From Blakeslea trispora (taxonomy: Eukaryota; Mucoromycota; Mucoromycetes; Mucorales; Choanephoraceae), in NCBI GenBank assembly GCA_025331445.1, contig JAIWNE010000052.1:62001-126000 (forward strand): a stretch of DNA of 64,000 nt, in the 5' to 3' direction. Under the pieces are notes generated by a model. It worked only from the letters and a program-made list of their open reading frames with translations, was not told the DNA's origin and ran no database searches. Shown piece after piece: positions 20,600-30,904 of the stretch (position 1 is its first letter; the number at the start of each line of letters is the position of its first letter). The position numbers were made by a program, and so were the translations under genes.

Positions 20600-23360
20600 C
20601 TCTGATTTACATACAGTCTTTCCATTTCCACCTAATCGTAGCAGCCCAGGAATCGATGGCCTTCCATATGAAATTCTCTCTTTACTTCTTCTTCATCAAG
20701 CTACAGGTAAACTTGCCCTGCCGGTTTTTAGCGACGCCCTACTCCGTAGCATTTTCCCATACAGCTGGCAACAAACCTGCATGTGTCTCCTCCCCAAAAA
20801 GGGTGACCTCTCTGACCTTCGTAACTGGAGACCGATATCGCTAATCAACACGGATGCCAAGACATTCACCCACCTACTGAAACAATGACTTATGACTCAC
20901 TTGGGTTCTAGTATTAGTTCTCATCAACTCGGCTTTATGCCGCATAGATTCATCGCTGACCACGGCTTGTCTCTTCACCTCACCCAATTGATTGCTACAC
21001 ACACAAAGTCTTCCACCATCGCACTCTTGCTAGATCAGGAAAAGGCGTATGATCGTATTTACACCGGATATTTATTCACCATCATGTCACGCTTCGGTAT
21101 CCCTACACAATTGATTGACTGCATTCACTCCCTCTTCTTCTCTACCCATATACCTATTTATATCAATGGCCACCTCACCACTACGCCGGTTGTTAAGTAC
21201 CGAGGACTTCGACAGGGTGATCCGTTGAGTTCCCTTCTGTTCAACATTGTTTTCGATCCTTTCATTCGATTGATTCATTAAAACAACTTTTTTTCCGGTT
21301 TTAACTTCTCTCAAGAGGCACCGCCACATCAACAACTGGATGACGACCTTGACGATATCGTCTCTTCTATTTCCAACCTGTTTATTTCCTCAACCTCATT
21401 CCCAGAGCCATCGCCGTATCCAATCCCAGTCACTCCTCCTTCACCTCATTCTTCACTAACAGTTAAAATTTTAGCATATGCCGACGAAACACTTGTATTC
21501 CTTCGCAATCACCAAGACTTGAATTATCTACTCTCGGCTATCAGAATATACAGCACGGCCTTCAATGCTCACTTTAATTTCCACAAAACTGAAGCCATCT
21601 CACTTTCTGACCAGTCCCTTCCACAATGTCGACACCTTCTATCACTACACAGCAACCATTCTTGGCACGACAAACATTCACTATCCCCAGCCATTTACCT
21701 CGGTTTCCCTATTATCTCTAGTCTAAAACAACGATCCGTCGCCTACAATAAACTCGAAACAACCATTTCCTCAGCCTGCAACATTCACTAACAGCGCAAC
21801 CTCTCTATTCGCGGCCGAGCTACAGTCCTCAATACGTTCATCTTCTCGAAATTGTGGCATGTTCTACGCCTCACCACTTTTACCCGTCAACAGTTAGCTC
21901 GCCTAACAAGTATAGGTACTCGCTTTATCAATCATCATATTTCCCCCTTCTTTCTCTAGCCACTCTCCAACTACCTCGTCGCCGTGGGGTTTGAATGTCC
22001 TGAACCTGATCTCTCAACAACACGCCCTCTAGTGGCGCTGGGTCTCCTCGCTCCTTCAAGATCCTTTCCATCCGCTGCTAATTTCCTTCGTTTTACCTTC
22101 AATTGGTTCTATCACTCTCCTGCTTTCTCCTCTTCCTTCTACTTCCTTCTCTTCACCACCTGTCGACAGCCTCAACATTTTCCTTTTCAACCTTCCTCAT
22201 CTCATTCTCCCATTCACATCCTTTATTCCCTCGTCCAGGTCATCGATGCTATCCCTCAATCTTTTGACAATTGCCACATTGACCCTATCACCTGTCTCTC
22301 ACTCCCCCCTTCCTGTTGTTATCTCATCCGTGTCCCCTCCTAATCCCACTTCAATCTCTTTCACCTTTTCTATCGCCACTGTTTCCTCTCAAGCGCCAAA
22401 CTTCCTTTCCCTTCTCTGCTCAGACCTCTTTGACTTCAACCTTCAGATGCTTCGCATTCAGCCTAAACGTCCTCCTTTCACCCATTCTCGCCGTCGTAAC
22501 CTGACTGCTCACACTCATCGTTTCTTACAGGCTGGCCTCCTCAAATTCCACCCGTTCTTTGACCACAATTGTTGTTTCGCTCCTCGAATCACTCCAGTCT
22601 CTATCACAGCTATAGATCTCTCTCCGTTTGTCAAGTCTCTCATCACCCTTCCTCCTACTCACCGTGTCCCGCTTGCTTCTATTCAATCATACAAGACCCT
22701 CACCACTCCCAGCGTCGACAACGTCGCCTCTTCCCTCAGTGCTTCCAACTGGTCCACCTATTGGTCTCTCCCCATCCCCCTACAAGCCCGCACAGTCTGG
22801 TACCGGCTCCTTCACAAAAAGATCCCTTACCGCTCCTTCCTTCACAGTCTCAACCCTTCCTCCTTCCCTAGCCCTCTGTGTCATATTTGCTCTACCACTA
22901 CTGAATCCGTCGATCATTTCTGCTTCCTCTGTCCAGCTAAAGCTCAGGTCTGGCTACATATCCTTTCCTCTTACGCCAATCCACTACTTGAATTCGTTCC
23001 CTTCGATATACCGCACCTGCTCCACTGTGTCTACCGCTTTGTTCCGGTTACTCCTTTCCGTGATCCCTCTCTTCCTCTTTCAACGCTCTCCTTTGAACAG
23101 ATCTTTGCCTGTACCTTGCTTGCCATATGGCAGACCCACTGGCACTCAGTCTTCCAAACCGTTCCTTTCTCGACAGCCGCTGCGATCAACCGCTCTATAC
23201 ATCACCTTCACTTCCTGGACCAACAACGTTTCGCCTAACATTTTCCTTTCGCTTAATTTCGCTTCCTTTACCTCCTTTCTCATTTAATTATATCCAGTCT
23301 TTTTCTTCCCTCTTCTGACATTTAAAGGACTTTAAATAAAAACGGACTTGTTCCCATAAA
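20600..23360 (+). mobile_element. Degenerate non-LTR retrotransposon (LINE), RT broken
   Basis: Plus-strand remains of a LINE ORF2. Pieces read LLDQEKAYDRIYTGYLFTIM (about 21028-21087) and KYRGLRQGDPLSSLLFNIVF (about 21199-21258). At about 21477-21490 the catalytic YADD is changed to YADE. Stops and frameshifts separate the pieces. From about 22450 to 23238 a long frame is intact and encodes the thumb/C-terminal part with the same zf-RVT block as the inverted copy. There is no 5' endonuclease, so it is truncated as well as mutated. The tail has A runs at 23332-23341 and 23357-23367. It is related to, but clearly diverged from, the LINE at 30.7-36.1 kb. Confidence 0.88.
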
Positions 23361-23396
23361 AAAAAAATCAGAGTATCGGCCGTACGCTTGTTGTTC

Positions 23397-23588
23397 AATC
23401 TATTGACGCTTGAATCGATGACGTTCTACACCACTGCTCAATATCCACAAAGAGTCACCCTTTGCTTGTCTAAATCATTGTATGATTTTCCTTAAATCCC
23501 GATCTAGTATAGCCACGTTACACCCCTCAGTGATGTATTTAAATAAACAAAAAAAATTTTTTTACAAAAAAAAAATCTATTGACGCTT
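23397..23588 (+). mobile_element. 162-bp retroposed insert with 15-bp target duplication
   Basis: The 15-mer AATCTATTGACGCTT occurs at 23397-23411 and again at 23574-23588. The 162 bp between them end in A-rich sequence with AAAAAAAA just before the second copy. This is the footprint of target-primed retrotransposition of a short RNA by LINE machinery. I see no clear tRNA-like A or B box in the insert, so it could be a SINE, a short truncated LINE of another family, or a retroposed transcript. Confidence 0.75.
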
Positions 23589-23784
23589 TGCGTTCAAAAG
23601 TAAGTCATCCTGTTTAAACTGATTCACGCTTTGGCAACAACTTGTTGCGAAATACGTATTTGTATGACCATAAATCAAAAAAGTTTGGTATTACACCAAT
23701 ACCTTCTCATGTTAAGATTGATCATTTAATGAAGCCATATGATCCTCTCACGTATTTCAAACTGGATTAATCTATTGAAAGTAA

Positions 23785-24719
23785 TATGATCCAAAAAAGT
23801 TACAGCCAAATCCCCCATCAAAGAAGAGCGGATTTTTGAGCTTAATACTCTTCCTATAGTTAAGCAACCCGACATTTACTATGCATCGCATCAGTTTATC
23901 TACAGGTACTTGAGCAAGTGTCAAGGAACAAAGCATGCAGTAACAGCTGTACATACAACACAAGAAAAAGCACTTTTTAGCAGTATGCTATCAAATTCAA
24001 CTGAAAACACCAAGTATATTTACCTCAAGTCCATTAATGAAAGCGTAAACTTTTGATTGATGGCTGCTGCTTGGTCGAAGATATGTTCTTCTAGCAATTA
24101 TATATACTATAAAACACATGAGCATCTCTATTCGTATTACAATATTTTAGAAGACAGAAAAAAATATCGTGATACAGTAGCATACAAGATTGATGCTTCA
24201 AGATCAGTTCGCTTGTTAGGCCAGTGCAAAAGGAGGTGTGTCAGTTTGGAGCAAGCAAAGAAATACAGATGCTTAGAGCCAAACCTCCTAACATGTACCA
24301 GTATCGCCAGCACTAACACTACTGAAGTAGCAAAAGAAGCTCCTGTTGATATTGCGCCTGGACCTCCAATTGAGATTGTTGAGCCCATTGCCATTACTAG
24401 AGGTAGTTTAGAAAATGAAGTCCTTAGCATTGCATACAATCAAGCTAATGAAGCATATGATACTATAGATGATCAGACTACTGAAGCTCTCATCGCCTTT
24501 TCTTCAGGAAACAATTCTCTACACAAAGGTAAAGAACGAGCTCCTCGAAAATGCCAATTGTGTGGTAATTATTCGCCAGTTTGCAAAGGCAGATCAAGAC
24601 CAAAGCTCTGCCAATTCAAGTATGGCATATGCATAAGAAAAGAATGTACTGCAACATATGGAGGAGATGCAAAGTGCATACTCAGTGCCACTACTGAAGC
24701 AGAAAACAGTGATCAATAA
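23785..24719 (+). CDS. Cys-rich ORF of unknown function, probably transposon-derived
   Basis: The intact frame is 24060-24719 (ATG 24060, 219 residues). The C-terminus is a Cys-rich module, CQLCGNYSPVCKGRSRPKLC followed by CIRKEC and C, which could bind zinc. Upstream, in another frame ending at a TGA at 24053-24055, about 85 codons are also open (YYASHQFIYRYLSKCQGTKH and so on) and read like protein. The two pieces are therefore probably one older gene broken by a frameshift. I cannot name the family. Its position between a dead LINE and a repeat array suggests a mobile-element protein. A perfect hairpin follows 20 bp after the stop. Confidence 0.5.
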
Positions 24720-24739
24720 ATGCTGTTTTTTTTCTGAGC

Positions 24740-24754
24740 GTGCCCTTCGGGCAC
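24740..24754. repeat. Perfect hairpin with TTC loop before a T run
   Basis: GTGCCCTTCGGGCAC is a 6-bp stem with a 3-base loop, followed by a run of seven T. It lies 20 bp after the stop of the Cys-rich ORF. The same core (GTGC-TTCG-GGCAC) recurs four times in the repeat array from 24906. It resembles a 3'-end or processing hairpin. Confidence 0.7.
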
Positions 24755-24905
24755 ATTTTTTTAAAAATTAATTAGGAATTTTGCGTTACCCCCTACATGG
24801 TTATACGACTAGAGTATTTGCGGAATAAGAAAGTAAATCTACCAGAAAATAGAGACTTACTTGGAAACTTGAAAACGTCTTTACCTTGGGAAATATAATT
24901 TTTGA

Positions 24906-25345
24906 TTCTTGCTTGTTGGGCGAGGAGTGGGATCGTCTGTGCTTCGGGCACGTTCCCCATCTTGTAGCTTGACTTGTGTTCTTGTGATGTGTGTTGGGTG
25001 AGGAGTGGGATCGTCTGTGCTTCGGGCACGTTCCCCATATTGTAACTTGATACTTGTTGCTAGACAGCTTTTCTTAGGGTAGACTAGCGATACAGTGCTG
25101 CGCTATCTAGATTTATTTTCTGTTCTTGCTTGTTGGGCGAGGAGTGGGATCGTCTGTGCTTCGGGCACGTTCCCCATCTTGTAGCTTGACTTGTGTTCTT
25201 GTGATGTGTGTTGGGTGAGGAGTGGGATCGTCTGTGCTTCGGGCACGTTCCCCATCTTGTAACTTGATACTTGTTGCTAGACAGTTTTTCTTAGGGTAGA
25301 CTAGCGATACAGTGCTGCGCTATCTAGATTTATTTTCTGCTCGTG
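24906..25345. repeat. Dimeric 217-bp tandem repeat with four hairpin subunits
   Basis: Two head-to-tail copies of a 217-bp unit (24906-25122 and 25123-25340). Each unit itself holds two related subunits, of about 80 and 137 bp, that share GAGGAGTGGGATCGTCTGTG followed by CTTCGGGCACGTTCCCCAT. So the hairpin core GTGC-TTCG-GGCAC occurs four times here and, in a fuller form, once at 24740. The second subunit also carries ACTAGCGATACAGTGCTGCG. Copies are nearly identical, so the array is young. No protein is implied. Confidence 0.85.
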
Positions 25346-25791
25346 CTTGTTGAATTGGTTCAAATTATAGTTAAACTCTATTGGCACAGCTTCTTTTTTA
25401 AAAAAGGAATGAAGACTTTGGATTTACGGATAGAAAGCATTAGTTTTCTGCTATCTTCGATGAAAAGGTAAACAAGAACGCAGAGAATATTCTGATTAAA
25501 TTCTAAAGTCTAAGACGCAATCATACAGTGCCAAAACTGGTGTTTTCAGCTGATTATATTGATTCTTCTACAGCAGAAACAAAGGCATGCCAATGCGCAA
25601 AAACTTGATCATATTGTATTTACTTGGAATTAGCTGTCTTTTACCAAAAAAAAATAAAGCAAAAGGAAAAGCGCTCAATTCAAAGCGTCTATCATAAGAT
25701 GAAGCTAAAATAAGTATAGCAGACTTACTTTTCATCACCGTAATAGATGACACTCAAGTATGTCGATCAAAGGACGATCTAAGTTTACCAG
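25346..25791. other. Spacer between repeat array and palindrome
   Basis: AT-rich, with no gene supported. The boundary at 25792 is where sequence begins to match the reverse complement of 39208 and below. The flank directly outside (TTTACCAG) does not match the flank on the other side (TAAAAAAA), so no target-site duplication is seen here. Confidence 0.55.
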
Positions 25792-26011
25792 CAGTCTTTG
25801 TCATCAATAGATATGGTTTTCAAAGTTCAAATGACTCATTTAAAAGATGGCCATTGTTTTCAAGTATTCTGAAAGGGGTCTTATTCATTATCATGTTGTT
25901 GATGCGATTTGATTTGAATGTAAAATTTAGGGCCAAGGTAAATAAAGAAGATAAACATAATATATACAATATTTATTAAAAAAAAAACGAAGCGAGAAAC
26001 AAGAAAACCAC

Positions 26012-27760
26012 TCAGACTTCAGAGTCTGCAACTCTTCTCTTTTTGCTATTGGCCGAGTTGGGCACAAAGCAAGGAAAAAAGAACACATCTTCACTGGGTC
26101 TGACCATGACAGACGAGCACACATCATCAATGACATTGATGGTTGAGAGGACAACTTGATTCAAGTTGTAAATCAAGCTGAGAACGGGCGGAAGCAGACG
26201 AGGGATTTCTTTTACAGATGATGGCATCTGGAGGCGAGGAGAGCGAGAAAGAAGAGAGATTGAGCCATTTTCAAATGACATCACTTGAGCTGTGATGCTC
26301 ATGCCTATAGATAATAAAGAAATTCAGTAAGCACAAGCTTTCTGAGGAATATGTATATATACTTACCACTGATGATGATGTTTGTTATTTTGATCTTTTC
26401 AGGGCTGACATTCAAATTCTTGGCAAGACGGCAGCAGAAGTTCTTCATCATCTTTGGAGATCTAAGTCCCCGCTCATTCAATTCTTTAGTGCCATTAGCA
26501 CCTTTGTCCTCCAAGCCTATCTCCAGGCAAAAGAGCTCATAACCGTTGTATTCAAAGGTCAAGTCGGCGTTATCTGCACAAGGCTGTCTTTGGGCAAGGC
26601 TGTTGGATGCAAGACTCCTAGTGCGATTGGAGGCCTCACTGCTTGCTTTGCTTTGCTTAGCACTAATTAAGAGGTATTTCATATACGTGAGCTAAGGCAC
26701 AGCGAAAGACAAATACATGATGGAGAGCAATTGACTTACCCATAGGCTTTGGTACCACTGAGCTTACAGCTTTTCTTTATAAAGCCGTAGACATCATCAA
26801 GAAGGTCTTGTTCTGTTTCTTGCTTGACCAACTGAGTTTCTTCGGCAAAGAGCAGGACGTAGTTCAAGATGCTCTGTTTGAGCCAGTACTCATCAATGTC
26901 TCGGAAAGGATGAGCTTCAACTTCAGAGATAGCATCGTACATCGATAAAGCAGTTTTCTGACAAGATAACATAACAAAAAAAAACACCAAAAAAAAACAA
27001 TGAGTGCTTATTGTAACAATTGCTATGACTTGACTTTACCTTTCTGTCTAACTTCATCATAATCTCCTGCAAGTTTGCAGGCAAGGGGTCGCACAAAGTG
27101 TTTGCTGCCTTGTCTTTGACTTCTTCAAGTTCCTTGTCAGTCAACATAGTCTTGTAGATAGCATCATCAACATCAAGTATCAAAGAATGCATGGGGCTAA
27201 AGTGATACTGGATGTTAGATATGAATGCAAGCTGGTTCGTTGTTTAAAGTACTTACTGCTCGACATGACAGGACATACATGTGCTATACATGATTTCTTC
27301 AACAAGTCTTCCAGACTTCAACTTCCATTTGTTTTCTATTTGGCTGTGGGCCAAAGCGATAGACTCCATATCAATTTCTGCAATCTTTCTTTGGTATTGA
27401 TTAGATGAAGTGGATGCGCGTGCAGGGACTGATTGCTTGGGAAGTGGCTGGATCTTTCGTTCAACGAGTGCATTCCAGGAATCTTGTCTTGCCTTTTCGT
27501 CGATTGAAAATTCTAGTTCTCTTGTAGCTAGCTTCAATGCTTGTTTCCATGATTCTTTATATCGAGCCAAAGGAATACCATTGTAAAGAGCAATCATTGA
27601 TTCTTGCATGGCAACGACGAATGCATCCCATGAGACTTCTGAGCGATTTGAGCATATTCTTCTCAGGCAGTCGTTTATTTCTAATATTACAAGTTAGAAT
27701 ACATACAATAACCAAACCAAATGTTTTCATACCCTGCTTATTCTCAGAATAGATTCCCAT
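26012..27760 (-). CDS. Arm gene, copy 1: unknown Mucoromycota-type protein with EIG...D-G-NGTK motif
   Basis: Six exons on the minus strand, mirror image of copy 2 at 37240-38988; every splice site is the same. The protein is about 480 residues and begins MGIYSENKQ. Mid-part: YWLKQSILNYVLLFAEETQL and DDVYGFIKKSCKL. Then SKASSEASNRTRSLASNS precedes LTFEYNGYELFCLEIGLED, KGANGTKELNERGLRSPKMM and a hydrophobic-polar C-terminal half. It ends with a nuclear-localisation-like SKKRRV. The D/E-x(n)-E-I-G pattern in the beta-hairpin YNGYELFCLEIG recalls PD-(D/E)XK-like proteins, but this is only a resemblance. I believe similar hypothetical proteins are multicopy in Mucorales genomes, which would need a database search. 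It lies inside a mobile or rearranged structure, so it may be cargo. Confidence 0.75.
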
Positions 27761-27790
27761 AATAGATAACAAAGAATCAATAAACGCGAA

Positions 27791-27910
27791 GATATGGAAG
27801 AGCAAGTAAGTAAAGATATAGAAGAACAAATAAGTAAAGATATAGAAGAGCAAGTAGGTAAAGATATAGAAGAGCAAGTAAGTAAAGATATAGAAAAACA
27901 AGTAAGTGAA
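27791..27910. repeat. 24-bp minisatellite, five copies (left arm)
   Basis: Five tandem copies of a unit near GATATAGAAGAGCAAGTAAG plus TAAA, with few substitutions. The array lies just upstream of the arm-gene start (27760). On the plus strand it would encode an eight-residue acidic repeat (KDIEEQVS) typical of a coiled coil; on the minus strand it lies in the 5' flank. The mirror copy is at 37090-37209. Confidence 0.85.
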
Positions 27911-28865
27911 CTAAATGAAACAAGAATAATAAAAAGCGCAGCAACTTATATCGTCTAGAAATTAACTTTCGAGTAACGCAGGTTTATGCAATGTACAGAT
28001 AATAGTCATTACTGTAATGTATAGTTAAATATTTCATGACTATCAATCTACTGTCAGCATGAAGATTCTATGACGAGAGATACGGTCTTTCAGACAAACA
28101 CTTAAAGGCCTTGCCAAAGAAAGTTCACTGGCTACTTGAATGTCTCTTGTTATCACCGTCTCCTCTTCATGATTTGTTACTTTTCTTCCTCTCTTTTTCT
28201 TTTGGTTGATTCTTGGTACACGGACAGAATACACAGACTAAGAACTCCGGAAGCAAAAAAGAATGACGTTTCATTTTGGGCAATGTGGAGGAAAGTATAG
28301 ACTTCCACGTAAATATCTAGAGGCCTTGTCAATTTGCGGATTGCGAGAATGAGCATCATAACAACACCTTTGTATTTGGATATCTCCTGCTATCATCGCC
28401 TTCTTTGTATGCTCTTTTGTTTTCCCTCTCCTTGTCTCTCCCACCTAAATCAGGCCATGTAATACATTCATGCTTACTTATATAATCGTTATATGCTTGA
28501 TGTTTATGCTACACAGATAGCTGCTCTGATCTGCCAACTTTGTTTTTATTGACGTTTCAAACACTCTGTGTGCTGTAAGTAATGAAAGAAAAAAATAGAA
28601 AGAGAAAGCGACGTAATTTTCTTGCTCTTTAAATATTCTTTCTCTAATTTATTTGAAGCAAAATATTGTCTTGAATAAAGCTGGATAGATTCTTGATTAA
28701 AACAAGATAGAAGATTGCATCCCTCCTTTTTTTAGCTTTATTTTCGCAGTAACCAGTCATTTTGCATGAAATCAAGAAATAAAAAATCAGCCAAGGGAAC
28801 TTAAGTCCTACGATGGGCGTTTTCGAAGATACGTGACTGTTCAAGTATGATATCGATAATACATA

Positions 28866-29049
28866 TCAGAGGTTTTTTATGTATTGAATTGCATGTATAA
28901 AGGATCATGGCAACTGTTGAATTGAACACATCTGCCAGTGGCACAATTAACAATGTCAGCAATTATATTGTCAATAAGGGACTGGTATTTGGTAGTAATC
29001 TCTAGAATGCCTTTCATGTTATGCTTCAATATACATAAAAAACCTCTGA
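28866..29049. mobile_element. 184-bp MITE with TA target duplication
   Basis: The ends are inverted repeats: TCAGAGGTTTTTTATGTAT at the left, and its complement at the right. TA flanks both ends (28864-28865 and 29050-29051). The mirror site on the other arm (36134-36137) is an empty site reading ACATAGAG on the matching strand, with a single TA. Element boundaries are therefore defined by comparison with the unoccupied allele. There is no coding capacity. TA duplication suggests mobilisation by a Tc1/mariner-type transposase, though its ends differ from those of the transposase element next door. Confidence 0.9.
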
Positions 29050-29056
29050 TAGAGAT

Positions 29057-30755
29057 ATATTCAAAAATTATCGCCCCGAAAATCGACTTTTTTTTTCTTA
29101 TCATGACTACCTCATGAGACATGAGTCTACAGAGTTGAGACTACCATGGTTGAATAGCGTTTTTCTTCTACTTTCATCTTTACTATTCATTATGCCTCTT
29201 AAAAAGTGTTTATACGATCGTGTCTTAGATTCCACTAAATTCTCAGACGAAACTTACATCCTAATAAGTCGAATATATCAGGTACTCATCGATTGGACTT
29301 TTGACGAACCCCATATTCAAGGCTTGGACCTACGTACTAGACTAAGTTATGTTCTTGGCATCACGCCTCATGCATCAAGAAGAGCGATTGCTACAGCAAA
29401 TGACAAATCGGAAGGTTCCGTAAGTAGACCTGTAGGTCGTCCTCGCAAGAGTCTTAGTACGGAATATAGTTCTGCCGTAACAAAGATTGTCAAGGATAAC
29501 AATCAAATAGGCTACCCAAACACCGTCAAAGCGATAAAAGTGGCGTTGAAAGACACCTACTTCTTTGATGTATCTTATCAAACACTTTTGAGACACCTTC
29601 ATGAGCTGAATATGAGATACAAAAAGGGTGAAAGGAGAAATATCAGACATGATGCTCCTGAAAATGTTGGCTATCGATACACTTATTGCAATCAAAGGTT
29701 GCTAAACTTAAATGGCAGTGATCAACCTGAGTGTCCAGAAGTATTCCTCGATGAATCATACTGCCATCTTGATCATCACACCAACAAGACGTGGACTACT
29801 GTCGGCGGCATTGTTAACGAAATAGGACGAAGACCAATGATGGTTATCTTTGCAGCATTCATCGTCTTCAAGCAAAATAGAAGATGTAATGCAAAGATGA
29901 TCGAAGACAGCGTGACTGTATGGCCAGTCAATGGTGGAAAGGAAATCAATCCTGACTACCATGGTCACTTTGATGCAGCAAAGTTTGAAGGTTTGTTCAG
30001 AAAGCTTTGTAAGTCGCTGGAACCTTATGGTAAATGTATCATCCATATGGATGGTGCATCTTACCATAAGCGTAGAATAAATCCTGTGCCAAAGGCCAAT
30101 GATAGCAAGGAAACCATCAAGCAATGGCTGATCAACAAGGCCCACTTGTTGCCTGATCAAGAGGGCAATCTGCCAAAGATGACCAAAGCAGCTCTTTTGG
30201 AGACGGTCAAAGGATTGAACGTAACTCCAGTGTACGCATGCTGGGACATTGCTCATGACTTTGGTCACAAAATAGCAATCACCCCTCCATATCACTGTGA
30301 GTTACAGCCTATTGAGAAGGTTTGGTCGATGGTAAAGAACCCCATCGCTTTCCATCCAGACCTAAAGGAGACAGCCAAGACTTTGAAGAGAAAACTTGAC
30401 GAAGACCCAAAGAGGGTTCCTGAAAATCATCTCCTCAAAGTCTGGAAAGGTTGTATTGTTCAAGCAAGGGCTTACCATGAGGACTTCCTCAAGTTAAATG
30501 AGTCAGAGGAGCCTCTGGAAGAAATTCATGATGTTGAAATGACTTCTTCCTGAGTTTGAATTTGTACAAAATTAATTATCATTTCAAAAAAAATTGTTTT
30601 TGTTGCTCATCACATTCAACCTTTTCAATCCTAACAAAAAGTAGATAAAAAAAAATTGGCCATTTTTCTGAGCCTAACGGTACTACTTTCATTAAATTCT
30701 GATAACTGTAACTAGAGAAAATCAAAAACGGGGCGGGGCGATAATTTTTGAATAT
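29057..30755 (+). mobile_element. Tc1/mariner-like transposon (22-bp terminal inverted repeats)
   Basis: A 22-bp sequence beginning ATATTCAAAAATTATCGCCC at 29057-29078 is repeated inverted at 30734-30755. Between them lies one intact transposase gene. Outside, both sides continue as the same sequence because the element sits at the centre of the giant palindrome. The right terminal repeat has been interrupted by a LINE, whose insertion duplicated ATAATTTTTGAATAT. TATATA at the outer edge fits a TA target. Confidence 0.85.
29114..30553 (+). CDS. DDE transposase, IS630-Tc1-mariner superfamily with long D-E spacing
   Basis: A single intronless frame of 479 residues from ATG 29114. The second ATG at 29192 (MPLKKCLYDRV) is a more natural start because the first 26 residues are hydrophobic and unlike the family. 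It has an N-terminal helix-turn-helix region with a VGRPRKSL AT-hook-like stretch. The catalytic triad is visible: VFLDESYCH (first D), IHMDGASYH (second D) and TPPYHCELQPIEKVW (E). The second D and the E are 87 residues apart, far more than the 34-38 of classical Tc1/mariner enzymes. This recalls the long-spaced DD82E (Sailor) type. No stops or frameshifts, so it could be functional. Confidence 0.9.
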   Translation: MRHESTELRLPWLNSVFLLLSSLLFIMPLKKCLYDRVLDSTKFSDETYILISRIYQVLIDWTFDEPHIQGLDLRTRLSYVLGITPHASRRAIATANDKSEGSVSRPVGRPRKSLSTEYSSAVTKIVKDNNQIGYPNTVKAIKVALKDTYFFDVSYQTLLRHLHELNMRYKKGERRNIRHDAPENVGYRYTYCNQRLLNLNGSDQPECPEVFLDESYCHLDHHTNKTWTTVGGIVNEIGRRPMMVIFAAFIVFKQNRRCNAKMIEDSVTVWPVNGGKEINPDYHGHFDAAKFEGLFRKLCKSLEPYGKCIIHMDGASYHKRRINPVPKANDSKETIKQWLINKAHLLPDQEGNLPKMTKAALLETVKGLNVTPVYACWDIAHDFGHKIAITPPYHCELQPIEKVWSMVKNPIAFHPDLKETAKTLKRKLDEDPKRVPENHLLKVWKGCIVQARAYHEDFLKLNESEEPLEEIHDVEMTSS

Positions 30756-30904
30756 TTTTTTTTTTTTATGGATGAATGAAAAAATTTATTAATTTAATCT
30801 CATCAAAATAAAAGAAGCCAGTGTGCTATGCAGTGACTGGGTCTTAAAAAGCAGGGAATTATTCTAAACTAAGCTAGTTATTTGATTCAGAGAGTGTACT
30901 TTCT

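Larger units (their letters stand above)
25792..29078 (-). repeat. Left arm of a giant inverted repeat (3.1 kb, interrupted by a MITE)
   Basis: Positions 25792-28865 are the reverse complement of 36135-39208, pairing to a constant coordinate sum of 65,000 with no indels. After the MITE, 29050-29078 continues the match into the transposon terminal repeat (partner sequence 30734-30755 and 36130 onward). Every protein translated from the two arms is identical where I compared them. The arm contains one copy of the six-exon arm gene, a 24-bp minisatellite and about 850 bp of non-coding DNA. Confidence 0.92.

Noticed and set aside
20008..20631. Two overlapping ~200-codon frames as host genes
   Set aside because: They are the C-terminal LINE ORF2 frame and its out-of-frame shadow; the same pair occurs in the plus-strand copy at 22.6-23.3 kb.
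24740..24754. Bacterial-type intrinsic terminator
   Set aside because: It has the form of one, but the surrounding genes are intron-containing eukaryotic genes and the motif recurs in a tandem array. It is more likely part of a repeat family.
24793..25038. Protein-coding reading of the hairpin repeats (MGNVPEAQTIPLL repeated)
   Set aside because: The frame exists only because the tandem repeat happens to stay open. It is not maintained through the next copies and has no homologous features.
24906..25345. CRISPR array
   Set aside because: Repeats are long (80 and 137 bp), contiguous and without variable spacers, in a eukaryotic genome.
25792..29078. LTR retrotransposon long terminal repeats
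   Set aside because: The two arms are inverted, not direct, and there is no gag, protease or integrase between them.
30741..30755. ATAATTTTTGAATAT as a target duplication of the DNA transposon
   Set aside because: The direct repeat brackets the LINE exactly (with its T-run tail at 30756), and the transposon's own target is TA. The repeat is part of the transposon's terminal repeat that the LINE duplicated.
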